A stretch of DNA of 64,000 nt, taken from the NCBI GenBank assembly GCA_017301995.1, contig JAFLEH010000030.1, forward strand, positions 36,095 to 100,094, written 5' to 3'. Origin of the DNA: Verrucomicrobiota bacterium. Lineage in GTDB: Bacteria > Verrucomicrobiota > Verrucomicrobiia > Verrucomicrobiales > Akkermansiaceae. The stretch's first letter is position 1. Each line of letters starts with the position of its first letter. Positions 18,866 through 26,477 of the stretch are shown here, in pieces. A program made the translations under genes and the position numbers. The notes under the pieces were generated by a model. It was given only the letters and a program-made list of their open reading frames with translations. It did no database searches and was not told the origin of the DNA.

Positions 18866-19258
18866 ATGAGCCATTCGTTTTTTCCCGTCCTGATCTTTTT
18901 CGCCGTCGCGTTGGCCGTGCCGCTGGGCGCGCTGGCCGTGGCCCGCGTGTGGATGATGTTTCTCACCCCGCTCAAGCCGGGCAAGGACAAGCAGGCGCTC
19001 TACGAATGCGGTGTGAACCCGCTTTCCGACCGCCAGACCCGGTTCCACTCGCAATATTACATGTTCGGCCTGCTGTTCCTGCTGTTCGATGTGGAAACCG
19101 TGTTTCTCCTGCCGTTCGCGGTGTCGTTCATGAAACTCCCGTGGCAGGCGTTCGTGGGCGCGATGATTTTCCTGCTGCTGCTGGCCGAGGGCCTGGTCTG
19201 GGCCTGGAGCAAGGGCCTGCTGGATTGGCGCGCGGTGCCCAAAGCCGCCAAACCCTGA
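18866..19258 (+). CDS. nuoA: NADH-quinone oxidoreductase subunit A
   Basis: 130 residues beginning MSHSFFPVLIFFAVALAV, with three transmembrane helices and the conserved YECGVNP and FLLFDVETVFLLPFAV motifs of NuoA/Ndh3. NuoA is a membrane-arm subunit of complex I. In most bacteria it opens the nuo operon, but here panB follows 76 bases later and no nuoB, nuoC or nuoD is present within the window. It may be part of a dispersed set of nuo genes. The frame extends upstream without a sensible start; the ATG at 18866 is the natural one. Confidence 0.94.
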   Translation: MSHSFFPVLIFFAVALAVPLGALAVARVWMMFLTPLKPGKDKQALYECGVNPLSDRQTRFHSQYYMFGLLFLLFDVETVFLLPFAVSFMKLPWQAFVGAMIFLLLLAEGLVWAWSKGLLDWRAVPKAAKP

Positions 19259-19334
19259 CCCGCGCCCGCGTTTCCATCCGGGAAATTTTTCGAGTAGCCA
19301 GCCGGCCTATCCGGGCGTAGCTTGGCCGCGCACC

Positions 19335-20105
19335 GTGACCGCGACCGATAAAGCCGAAGCCCTGCGCCGCCGCAAAGGCGGAACGCCGATTTCCGCCCTG
19401 ACCGCCTACGACTATCCGACCGCCCGGTTGCTCGACGAGGCCGGGGTGGATGTGCTGCTGGTGGGCGATTCGCTCGGCATGGTGGTGCTCGGGTTTCCGG
19501 ATACCACCCATGTCACGCTCGACCACATGCTCCACCACGTCGCGGCCGTGGCGCGGGCGAAACCGCGGGCGCTGGTGGTCGGGGACCTGCCCATCCACAC
19601 CTACGATACCCCGGCGGCGGCGGTCGAAACCGCCCGCCGGCTCGCAGCCGCCGGAGCCGACGCCGTGAAACTCGAAGGCGGCCTCGAAGTGATCGCCCAG
19701 ATCCGCGCGGTCATCGCCGCGGGCATTCCCGTCATGGGCCATCTGGGCATGCTGCCCCAACGCGTGCTCGACGAAGGCGGCTACCGGAAAAAAGGCCGAA
19801 CCCCCGAGCAATCCGAAGCCATCCTGGCCGGAGCCCGCGCCCTGACCGACGCCGGCGTCTGCGCCATCGTCCTCGAATCCGTCGTCCCGGAAACCGCCCG
19901 CAGCGTCAGCGCCGCCATCGCCGCGCCCACCATCGGCATCGGCAGCGGCGGCGAAACCTGCGACGGCGAAATCGCCGTGGTCACCGACCTCATCGGCTCG
20001 TTCCCCTGGTTTGTCCCGCCCTTCGCCCAACCCGAGGCCGACGTCGCCTCGGAAATCCGCCTCGCCGCCCGCCGCTACATTTCCCGCGTCTCGCCCGGAG
20101 TGTGA
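19335..20105 (+). CDS. panB: 3-methyl-2-oxobutanoate hydroxymethyltransferase
   Basis: 256 residues starting from a GTG. It shows the PanB signature residues: ALTAYDYPTARLLDEAGVD, the magnesium-binding LLVGDSLGMVVLG, VKLEGG, IPVMGHLGMLPQ and IGIGSGGETCDGE. It transfers a hydroxymethyl group from 5,10-methylene-tetrahydrofolate to alpha-ketoisovalerate, the first committed step of pantothenate synthesis. No panC or panD lies next to it. It is followed closely by a dispersed intergenic repeat with a strong hairpin. Confidence 0.95.
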   Translation: MTATDKAEALRRRKGGTPISALTAYDYPTARLLDEAGVDVLLVGDSLGMVVLGFPDTTHVTLDHMLHHVAAVARAKPRALVVGDLPIHTYDTPAAAVETARRLAAAGADAVKLEGGLEVIAQIRAVIAAGIPVMGHLGMLPQRVLDEGGYRKKGRTPEQSEAILAGARALTDAGVCAIVLESVVPETARSVSAAIAAPTIGIGSGGETCDGEIAVVTDLIGSFPWFVPPFAQPEADVASEIRLAARRYISRVSPGV

Positions 20106-20119
20106 AGGCCCGCGCTCCG

Positions 20120-20292
20120 TAGCCGCGCTCCGTAGCCGCGCTCGTGAGAGCGTGGCCCCCAGGCCCCCGCCCGCCGGAAAAGATTCACCGCCAAGACGCC
20201 AAGGCCGCGAAGGGAATTGAAAATAGAAGATGGTGGATCGCGGATGAAAAAGCGCATGACCCCCCTAATAACCATTAACAAATAACCAATAG
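20120..20292. repeat. Dispersed intergenic repeat, copy A (hairpin plus CGCCAAG triplet)
   Basis: Two head copies of CCGCGCTCCGTAG-type sequence lead into a 9-bp hairpin with loop GTGA (20135-20156), then a block of three related words around CGCCAAG (20184-20213), then an AT-richer tail ending in AACAAATAACCAATAGCC. The same order of elements occurs at 49042-49205 (copy B). A partial third tail unit with GGATCGAAGATGAAGAAG follows at about 20311-20370. It lies just after panB, as copy B lies just after murG, which may mean it works as a transcript end or stabiliser. Confidence 0.75.
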
Positions 20293-21016
20293 CCACATTC
20301 CCACAGGGGATCGTGGATTGTGGATCGAAGATGAAGAAGCCCATCCCTGATAACCAATAACTGCGGCGTAGCCGCCGCCCTCGCGGTCCGGTCGCTCCGC
20401 AGGCCGGGTGACGATCCACTCCGCAAGCAAACTCCCCCGGCCATGTCCGCCCCGACCAGGTGGCGGGAGGTCCGCTCCGGGGAAAAAACCGCGCGGATCC
20501 CGTGGCCGAGATAGCCCTTTCCCCAGGCCGGGACCCCGGGTTTTGGCAAAATCCGCTTGATCCGGGGGGGATGGACTATGCCCTCCGGGTAGGGAAGCCG
20601 CCGGGAACCGGGATTTTCCGCGCTTGCTCCCGCACGGTTCCTGGCCGCCGCCGCCGACCGGGAGCCCATCCCACACACGGACATGAACCGGATCAAACCG
20701 GGTCCTACATCATCGACCTGCGCGACCCCGACGACACCGACCCGGAATCCGCCCGGCTCCGTGAGAGGCAGGAGACAAGAGTCCAGAGTCCAGAAACCAG
20801 ATTCAAGAGGAGAGAGACTCCGGCGGACGGGATCGGCAACTTCCGGCTTGCCGTCGGCCGGCCGGCCTGATAGTACGGACCCATGAAAACGAGCCAAGCC
20901 GACGCCGGAACCCGTCACCGCGGCCGAATAATACCCGCGCGCGTGCGCGTGCACGCATCATGCGCGCAGGTATTCACCGGTTTTTCGGCATAATAAAACT
21001 GTTCGGTCTCAATACC
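20293..21016. other. Noncoding stretch before the cassette block
   Basis: About 720 bases with no gene I can support. It holds the end of the dispersed repeat, a small GAGTCCA tandem near 20780-20795, and an alternating purine-pyrimidine run (CGCGCGTGCGCGTGCACGC) at about 20936-20956 followed by a GC-to-AT composition step near 20980. ORFs in this stretch have atypical composition and no recognisable domain. Confidence 0.5.
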
Positions 21017-21586
21017 GTGAAGATCCCCACGAAAGGACGAAATGGCAGACTCCCGTTAGCACTTTTGATGCTGAGTGCGGTGCCATTTTTCAGTTGTAAG
21101 GGTAGAATTGCGGGAGATGGCCCAACAGGCACTAAGTTAGTTCCAATCCCTGACAAAGACCAGCAGATAGCAATAACCAAATCTCATGCGGGCATCGGCC
21201 TTGAAACAAGAGCATACGTTTGCCCCACAGACTATGGGCGAATCCTCGCTCAGAAGGTCTATGAACAGACAAAGAACCCATTTGATGAGCCTTCTGGGAA
21301 TGGGTCAGGAATATGGGATCCCCCCATCCTCGAGTATCTTAAGATTCTTGGTCTCCACTTTCACGATGGATTCTCAATTTGTTACACTCACACTCATGGC
21401 ACTCTCATATACACTGCCGACAGAGATGGGCATAATGAACTAGTCGCGCTACACAGCAGGCACGCCATTCGCCTCTTGGATAAGAAGACCGAACAAGACG
21501 GCTCTGGGCAACCCGCTACCCGTTCCCAGTCGAAGTCGGAGGGTGGCGACAAACCACAACCCGAAGCGGAGGGGCGTTCCCGGTAG
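21017..21586 (+). CDS. Cassette ORF 1: putative lipoprotein with a secretin-N-like domain
   Basis: I prefer the GTG at 21017, since it gives a lipoprotein-style signal peptide (MKIPTKGRNGRLPLALLMLS, then VPFFSC) with the lipobox cysteine near residue 30; a longer frame from 20960 is possible. The body ends in ILGLHFHDGFSICYTHTHGT then LIYTADRDGHNELVALHS, a pattern like the small domain in verrucomicrobial secretin-associated proteins. The last ~33 residues are encoded by the attC-like site and are probably not functional. Composition is much more AT-rich than the neighbouring genes. Function unknown. Confidence 0.6.
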   Translation: MKIPTKGRNGRLPLALLMLSAVPFFSCKGRIAGDGPTGTKLVPIPDKDQQIAITKSHAGIGLETRAYVCPTDYGRILAQKVYEQTKNPFDEPSGNGSGIWDPPILEYLKILGLHFHDGFSICYTHTHGTLIYTADRDGHNELVALHSRHAIRLLDKKTEQDGSGQPATRSQSKSEGGDKPQPEAEGRSR

Positions 21587-21613
21587 CGGGTTGCCAGGCC
21601 TCAAACGTTAGCC
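21488..21613 (+). repeat. attC-like site 1 (integron recombination site)
   Basis: Left core ACCGAAC (21488-21494) and right core GTTAGCC (21607-21613) bound a 126-base imperfect palindrome. The inner arms GGCAACCCGCTACC and GGTAGCGGGTTGCC are perfect complements. The right side reads CTCAAACGTTAG, typical of attC ends. The third purine position of the right core is a C, a small departure from the GTTRRRY rule. Confidence 0.7.
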
Positions 21614-21623
21614 AAAAGAATAC

Positions 21624-21980
21624 ATGATCTGGGAAGCCTACCAACAAACTAAGATCGCTGGTGCCGAGCGAACGGCCGATAAAGCAATGTCCAAGGCAGA
21701 TCGGTATGCCGCAGACATCGCGAACATACAGCGACAGGTGGATCGTCTCACTCTTGCGTGTCAAGCGATGTGGGAACTGCTTCGGGATAGATCAGACCTC
21801 ACGGAGGAAGATATCGAATCAAAGATGCGCGAGATCGATGCACGCGATGGGCTGATTGATGGCAAGATTGGAACTTCCCTCCTTGAGTGTCCTTCATGTG
21901 GTCGGGCAACCAATTCACGTCGGAGCTCCTGCTTGATGTGTGGCGCGCCTCTCACCAAGCAACATCAATTTGAAGGCTAA
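21624..21980 (+). CDS. Cassette ORF 2: coiled-coil zinc-ribbon protein
   Basis: 118 residues, starting 11 bases after the attC1 junction, as is usual for gene cassettes. Residues ~10-85 are a predicted coiled coil or helical region (ADKAMSKADRYAADIANIQR). Residues ~88-110 form a four-cysteine zinc ribbon (CPSCGRATNSRRSSCLMCG). The TAA stop lies in the left core of the next attC-like site. Codon use is AT-richer than in the surrounding chromosome. Similar small zinc-ribbon ORFs occur in cassette arrays; the function is unknown. Confidence 0.75.
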   Translation: MIWEAYQQTKIAGAERTADKAMSKADRYAADIANIQRQVDRLTLACQAMWELLRDRSDLTEEDIESKMREIDARDGLIDGKIGTSLLECPSCGRATNSRRSSCLMCGAPLTKQHQFEG

Positions 21981-22097
21981 CAAGCCGCGTCATGACAACC
22001 ACTACCAGCCCCGAGTCGAAGTCGGAGGGTAACGACAAACCTCAACCCAAATAGGAGGGGCGCTCCCGGTAGCGGGTTGCCAGACCTCATCGCTCTA
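21975..22097 (+). repeat. attC-like site 2 (degenerate right core)
   Basis: The left side starts GGCTAACAAGCCG, overlapping the stop of ORF 2. The right half repeats attC1 almost exactly (GGAGGGGCGCTCCCGGTAGC and GGGTTGCCAGACCTCAT). The left arm ACAACCACTACC pairs imperfectly with GGTAGCGGGTTG. The right core, where GTTRRRY is expected, reads GCTCTAA, so this site may be inactive. Confidence 0.6.
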
Positions 22098-22100
22098 AAA

Positions 22101-22439
22101 ATGACTGATTCTAATACAGACAAGCAAGCAGCGGTCGAGCTACTACAACTGAGAGCAGACGGATACTCTCTCGGTCGAATATTCGGAAAGATGAGGCGTG
22201 AGCATCTTCTTTATCTTACTGTAGCGATTGGGGCCTCGTTTTTAGGATTCAAGCACCCAGATCCACTATGGTTATTGATAGCGGGGCTTTTTGCGGGATT
22301 TTTGGTCAGAGATTGCCATTGGTTGCGGGCAGGGAAGTCACAATGGCCATTTGCTTCGAGAGTCACTGACTGGTCTAAAGTGGAGCGGATGGCCGGAGTG
22401 CACCATGCCAATGCAAAAGAAGAAGCGAACAAGTCGTGA
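22101..22439 (+). CDS. Cassette ORF 3: small membrane protein
   Basis: 112 residues from the ATG at 22101 (MTDSNTDKQAAVELLQLRAD); a slightly longer frame begins at 22077 inside the attC-like site. Two hydrophobic segments are visible (LLYLTVAIGASFLGF and PLWLLIAGLFAGFLV) joined by a short loop, so it is probably a two-span membrane protein with both ends cytoplasmic. The TGA stop lies a few bases inside the next attC-like site. No family recognised. The low GC and the position between attC-like sites mark it as a cassette gene. Confidence 0.7.
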   Translation: MTDSNTDKQAAVELLQLRADGYSLGRIFGKMRREHLLYLTVAIGASFLGFKHPDPLWLLIAGLFAGFLVRDCHWLRAGKSQWPFASRVTDWSKVERMAGVHHANAKEEANKS

Positions 22440-22520
22440 CGCACCAACCGGCCATAAGCTTTTCAAATTCATTTCAAGATCTATTCAACCGCGCCGGTGG
22501 GCGCACATCAAACGTTGGGC
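22424..22520 (+). repeat. attC-like site 3
   Basis: 97 bases. The left core reads AGCGAAC and the right core GTTGGGC (22514-22520), which fits GTTRRRY exactly. The left arm ACGCACCAACCGGC pairs with GCCGGTGGGCGCAC on the right with few mismatches, and CATCAAAC precedes the right core. This is the most canonical of the three sites. Confidence 0.75.
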
Positions 22521-22525
22521 AACCA

Positions 22526-22696
22526 ATGAAACCCATGGCTTCGATGAAGATCGGCAGGATAACCCGCGCTGCTCTGAAGTGTGGAGTAACTTGCCTTTGC
22601 GATGCTCTGGCATCGACGCTCATAGAGCGCCGCCACAAGCACCTCATCGGCTCCAGGAACTCGCAAGTTATTCGGGAGAAGGCCGGTCGATTTTGA
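22526..22696 (+). CDS. Cassette ORF 4: small hypothetical protein
   Basis: 56 residues from the ATG six bases after attC3 (MKPMASMKIGRITRAALKCG); a longer frame reads back through attC3 from 22436 and is less likely. It is basic, with a CGVTCLCDAL segment holding three cysteines, and has no recognised domain. No attC-like site is seen after it, so the last cassette may be truncated or the ORF may be chance. Confidence 0.4.
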   Translation: MKPMASMKIGRITRAALKCGVTCLCDALASTLIERRHKHLIGSRNSQVIREKAGRF

Positions 22697-22958
22697 TCGG
22701 TCCGGGCGGGAATCAAGTATTGAACCTTGGGTGTGCGGGAAGGCGGTGCCGTTGTCTGGTTTTGGATCGGAAACCACTCGGAATTCACCGTGTTTTCCGG
22801 GATTTCCAGCGACCTCAGCGGTTCTCCGCGAATCGAACGGCTCGCGTTTTCGAAATGGGCACCTCTCGATCACGAATCTGCCGGTTCCGGAAATCCGCGG
22901 TGCGGCCAGGGCGGGTGAAAATCCTTGCTTCGGCGGGGGGGTGCGGGCACGCTGGGGC

Positions 22959-24932
22959 ATGGACAGCCCGCCAGTCACGCCAGTATCGCCGGCCGCGCCG
23001 GGCGGTGGCGGAAGGGGGCATGCGAACGGGGTGTTGTGGGTGGCGTTCGCGGCGGTTTCGTTTGTGGTGGGGTGCTGGTTCATTCTCGGGGTTCACAAGG
23101 TGCCGTCGTGGAACGCGGCGTTCGCGGTGGCGGCGCTGGGGGTGCGCACCGGATTGTATGTGGCGCTGGGGTTGCTGGCGGAGTCGCTGTTGCTGCGGAA
23201 ATGGCCGGGGAGCCGGTGGGCGGCGCGCTGCCGGGTCACGGCGCTGCACGGTTTCTGGATCGGGGTGATGGTGGTGACGGTGGGGGTGGCGGCGGATGTT
23301 TTCGTGTTCGCGTTCGTGGGCTATCATCTGACCACCGCGATCCGGATCGTGTTTGCCGACGGCCTGACGGGGGTGGACGAGGTGATGGAGGCCACGGGCA
23401 TGCCGGTGGGGCGGGTGATCGGCGGCGCGGTGGCGCTGGCGGCGGGATTGGCCGTGGCGGTGGCGCTTTCGCGGCAAACCGAGCGGTGGTCGCGGCGCTG
23501 GCCGAGGTCGGTGACGCCATGGGACGCGGGAAAGGCGGCGCTGCTGGCGTTCGGGCTGCTGGCGGTGCTGGATTCGGCCGGTTACCGGACGCGCGATCCG
23601 TTTCTCTGGGAGTTGGAGAACCGCCGGGTGCCGCTGGCGTTTTCAATCATCCGGCCGGAGGCGGCGCTGGCTTCGTTCCGGGTGACTCTGGCCCCTCAGC
23701 CACCCCTGCCGCCCGCGGCGGAGGTTCCGGCGACCCCCGTCCGCGATCTGCCGGACATCTATCTGATTGTCATCGAGTCGCTGCGCAAGGACATGTTGGA
23801 CGCGGCGGTGATGCCGAACTTCGCGAAGTTCGCCGGCGAATCGTGGACCTTCGATCACGCGGTGACGACGGGTAACGTGACCCATTACTCCTGGTATGGC
23901 CTGTTGTGCGGGCGGTATCCGGTTTACTATGACGTGGCGAAACGCGATCCCCTCCAGCAAGGGTCCTCCCCGCTCGCCGCGCTGCGGGGGCTGGGCTATC
24001 AGACCCATCTGCTGGCCACACCGGACACGGCCTATCAGCAGCTCGAATCGGTGATCTTCGGTCCCGGCGGAAAGCTCCTCACCAACCGCTACCACCCGCC
24101 GGCCAAGCTCCCCGCCGACCGTGACCGGATGGTGGTGGACCGCTTGCTGGAACGCCTGGCCACCGTCCCGGCGGGCGGCCATTTCCATCTGGTGGCGCTG
24201 GACAGCACCCACTTCGAATACTCCTGGGCCGAGGGTTTCCAGCCGCCCTTCCAACCGTATTGCAACGGCACTTCGGTGATGAAAAGCTACCGGACCAACC
24301 CCGCGGCGCGGCAATCCGTCCTCAACCGCTACAAAAACTCCGCCGCCTGGGTGGACTCCCAGCTCGGGCGGTTCCTCGACGCCCTCCGCGCGTCCGGAAG
24401 GCTTGATCGGTCGATCGTCATCGTCACCGGCGACCACGGCGAGTCGTTCTGGGAGCGCGGCGTGGGCACCCACGGCAGCGACCTCGGCCCGGAGCAGCTC
24501 GAAGTGGCCTTCGCCATGCGCCTGCCGGGGCGGAAACCGGCGGCCTTCCCCGCCGTGTTCTCGCTGTTGGACGTGATGCCCACCGTGCTCGATCACCTCG
24601 GCGTGCCGCCGGACCCCTCCGCGGGACTCGCGGGCAAGCCGTTCCAGAGCCGTTTGCGGCCGTCCGGAGCGCCCGCACCCGACTGCGCGCTCACGTTCCA
24701 GGGATGGAACGAGCGGGCCTTCCGTTTCGCCATCACCGATGGAGCCAAACGAATCATCCTCGAACTCGACAACCGCGACCCGGCCGACTGCCGCCGACTG
24801 GCGGTGAAAGACGTTTCCCTGGGCCCGCAAGCCGACAGCATCGCGGAAAAAGGCGACCCCGCCGCCTATCGCACCCTGATCGGCGACCTGCCCCGCCTGA
24901 TAGAACGCCTGCCGTTCCTGCGGTTCGACTGA
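22959..24932 (+). CDS. Inner-membrane sulfatase-superfamily protein (LtaS/EptA/YejM-like)
   Basis: I choose the ATG at 22959 (MDSPPVTPVSP), preceded by GCTGGGG, because the open frame upstream is unlike protein. The N-terminal ~230 residues have about five membrane spans (VLWVAFAAVSFVVGCWFIL, LYVALGLLAESLLL, FWIGVMVVTVGVAADVFVFA). The periplasmic domain begins at DIYLIVIESLRKDML, has the nucleophile-region TTGNVTHYSWYGLL, and carries the metal-binding VTGDHGESFWERGVGTHGS. This is the alkaline-phosphatase fold shared by phosphoethanolamine transferases, lipoteichoic acid synthases and YejM. Acting on envelope lipids or glycans is the family expectation; the exact substrate is unknown. Confidence 0.85.
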   Translation: MDSPPVTPVSPAAPGGGGRGHANGVLWVAFAAVSFVVGCWFILGVHKVPSWNAAFAVAALGVRTGLYVALGLLAESLLLRKWPGSRWAARCRVTALHGFWIGVMVVTVGVAADVFVFAFVGYHLTTAIRIVFADGLTGVDEVMEATGMPVGRVIGGAVALAAGLAVAVALSRQTERWSRRWPRSVTPWDAGKAALLAFGLLAVLDSAGYRTRDPFLWELENRRVPLAFSIIRPEAALASFRVTLAPQPPLPPAAEVPATPVRDLPDIYLIVIESLRKDMLDAAVMPNFAKFAGESWTFDHAVTTGNVTHYSWYGLLCGRYPVYYDVAKRDPLQQGSSPLAALRGLGYQTHLLATPDTAYQQLESVIFGPGGKLLTNRYHPPAKLPADRDRMVVDRLLERLATVPAGGHFHLVALDSTHFEYSWAEGFQPPFQPYCNGTSVMKSYRTNPAARQSVLNRYKNSAAWVDSQLGRFLDALRASGRLDRSIVIVTGDHGESFWERGVGTHGSDLGPEQLEVAFAMRLPGRKPAAFPAVFSLLDVMPTVLDHLGVPPDPSAGLAGKPFQSRLRPSGAPAPDCALTFQGWNERAFRFAITDGAKRIILELDNRDPADCRRLAVKDVSLGPQADSIAEKGDPAAYRTLIGDLPRLIERLPFLRFD

Positions 24933-25048
24933 CCGCCCGGCCGCGCTCCGTCCTTGACCGGCCGCATCCGCTGAATGATTCTCGCGCCCGGCGCCGTATC
25001 AGGCCGCGCACTTTTGTTGACAACCAACCACCCACCACCGAACCGACG

Positions 25049-26308
25049 ATGAAACCGCTCGTTTTTCCACTTGCCGCCGCGCTGCTGGCCACCTTCGCCG
25101 CCGCCGAATCCGGACCGCGACCCCTATTCAACGGAAAAGACCTGACCGGATGGTCGGGCGAGGGCTATGAGGTGAAGGACGGCGCCATCGTCTGCACCCC
25201 CCAGGGCAAGAACCTGATCTATCAGGAAGTGTTTTCCAACTACATCCTGGACTTCGAATTCAAGCTTCCGCCCGGCGGCAACAACGGCCTCGGCATCCAC
25301 TACCCCGGTACCGGCGATTCGGCCTACACCGGCATGGAACTCCAGATCCTCGACAACTCCGACCCGAAATACAAGGACCTCAAGGACTATCAGTTCCACG
25401 GATCGCTCTACACTCTCGCGCCCGCCGCCAAAACAGGGCTGAAACCGGTCGGCGAATGGAACCGCCAGCGGGTTTCCATCCTCGGCCCCGCCGTCAAGGT
25501 GGAACTCAACGGCGAAATCATCCTCCGCACCAACCTGGACGACATCAACGTGAAATACCCCGACCACCAGGGAGCCAAACGCCGGTCCGGACATATCGCC
25601 TTCCTCGGACACGGCGACGCGGTGGCCTTCCGCAACATCCGCATCACCGAATTGCCGCCCGCCGCCAACGTCGCCGGCGTGAAAACCGCGGGCTTTAAGC
25701 TGATTTTCGACGGAAAATCCCTCGCCGGATGGAAAACCGGCCCCACCCCGCCCACCAACTGGTCGGTCGTGGACGGACTGCTCAAGCACAACGGCCAAAA
25801 GGGCGCCATCACCGATCTGTGGTCGGAGAAGGAATACGGCGACTTCACCCTCGTCTTCGATTGGCGCTGGACCGCCGATGGCCCGAAAATGCAGCGCCCG
25901 GTCCTCCAGCCGGACGGTTCGGAAAAAAAAGGTCCGGACGGCAAGCCCGTTACCGAGGAAGTCCAGGAACTCGACAGCGGAATCTACGTCCGCGGCAATT
26001 CCAAGAGCCAGATCAACCTCTGGAACTGGCCCGCCGGCTCCGGCGAGGTCTATGGCTACCGCACCGATCCGAAAATGCCCGCCGAAGTCCGCGCCGCCGT
26101 CACCCCGAAGCTCAAGGCCGACGCCCCGCTCGGCGAGTGGAACCGCATGATGATCAACGTCAAGGGCAACACCCTCAACGTCACGCTCAACGGCCGCGTG
26201 GTCATCGAAAACGCCAACCTCCCCGGCATGCCCGCCCGCGGCGCCATCGCGCTCCAACACCACAACGCGGCCATCGAGTTCGCCAATATCTGGATCAAGG
26301 AGGAGTGA
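25049..26308 (+). CDS. Double DUF1080 (3-keto-disaccharide hydrolase) secreted protein
   Basis: 419 residues, signal peptide MKPLVFPLAAALLATFAAAE. It contains two consecutive DUF1080 domains: the first at ~25-205 (PLFNGKDLTGWSGEGYEVKD, SGHIAFLGHGDAVAFRNIRI) and the second at ~215-415 (KLIFDGKSLAGWKTG, ELDSGIYVRGNSKSQI, GAIALQHHNAAIEFANIWI). DUF1080 proteins are concanavalin-like beta-sandwiches, some shown to hydrolyse 3-keto-glycosides. The same superfamily recurs at 34106-35281. The start at 25049 is chosen because it begins the signal peptide; the frame upstream overlaps the sulfatase gene. Confidence 0.9.
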   Translation: MKPLVFPLAAALLATFAAAESGPRPLFNGKDLTGWSGEGYEVKDGAIVCTPQGKNLIYQEVFSNYILDFEFKLPPGGNNGLGIHYPGTGDSAYTGMELQILDNSDPKYKDLKDYQFHGSLYTLAPAAKTGLKPVGEWNRQRVSILGPAVKVELNGEIILRTNLDDINVKYPDHQGAKRRSGHIAFLGHGDAVAFRNIRITELPPAANVAGVKTAGFKLIFDGKSLAGWKTGPTPPTNWSVVDGLLKHNGQKGAITDLWSEKEYGDFTLVFDWRWTADGPKMQRPVLQPDGSEKKGPDGKPVTEEVQELDSGIYVRGNSKSQINLWNWPAGSGEVYGYRTDPKMPAEVRAAVTPKLKADAPLGEWNRMMINVKGNTLNVTLNGRVVIENANLPGMPARGAIALQHHNAAIEFANIWIKEE

Positions 26309-26477
26309 TCCGATCCGTCCCCGGCCGGGACGGCGATGCGCGGGTTTGGCCGGCACCGGAGACACCGGAACCAACTTCCCGCCGTTCTCCACGTTCCCCT
26401 TACCGTCCGGCGGTGGGATCTGCGTGTCCGCCGCAGAGACCGCGCCGGAGACACCGGATGTCGGGCCAAAGACCGCG

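Noticed and set aside
20460..20870. 136-codon ORF in the region before the cassettes
   Set aside because: No start signal, odd composition, and overlap with GAGTCCA repeats. A natural-looking DLRDPDDTDPES segment is too short to support a gene.
20960..22700. Prophage remnant instead of a cassette array
   Set aside because: No phage gene, portal, terminase or repressor is visible, and the attC-like palindromes with ORFs between them fit cassettes better.
26350..26460. CCGGAGACACCGGA words repeated in the convergent gap as a regulatory repeat
   Set aside because: Only two nearby copies, with similar GGTGTCTCCGG words inside or beside other genes; too few and too weak to call an element.
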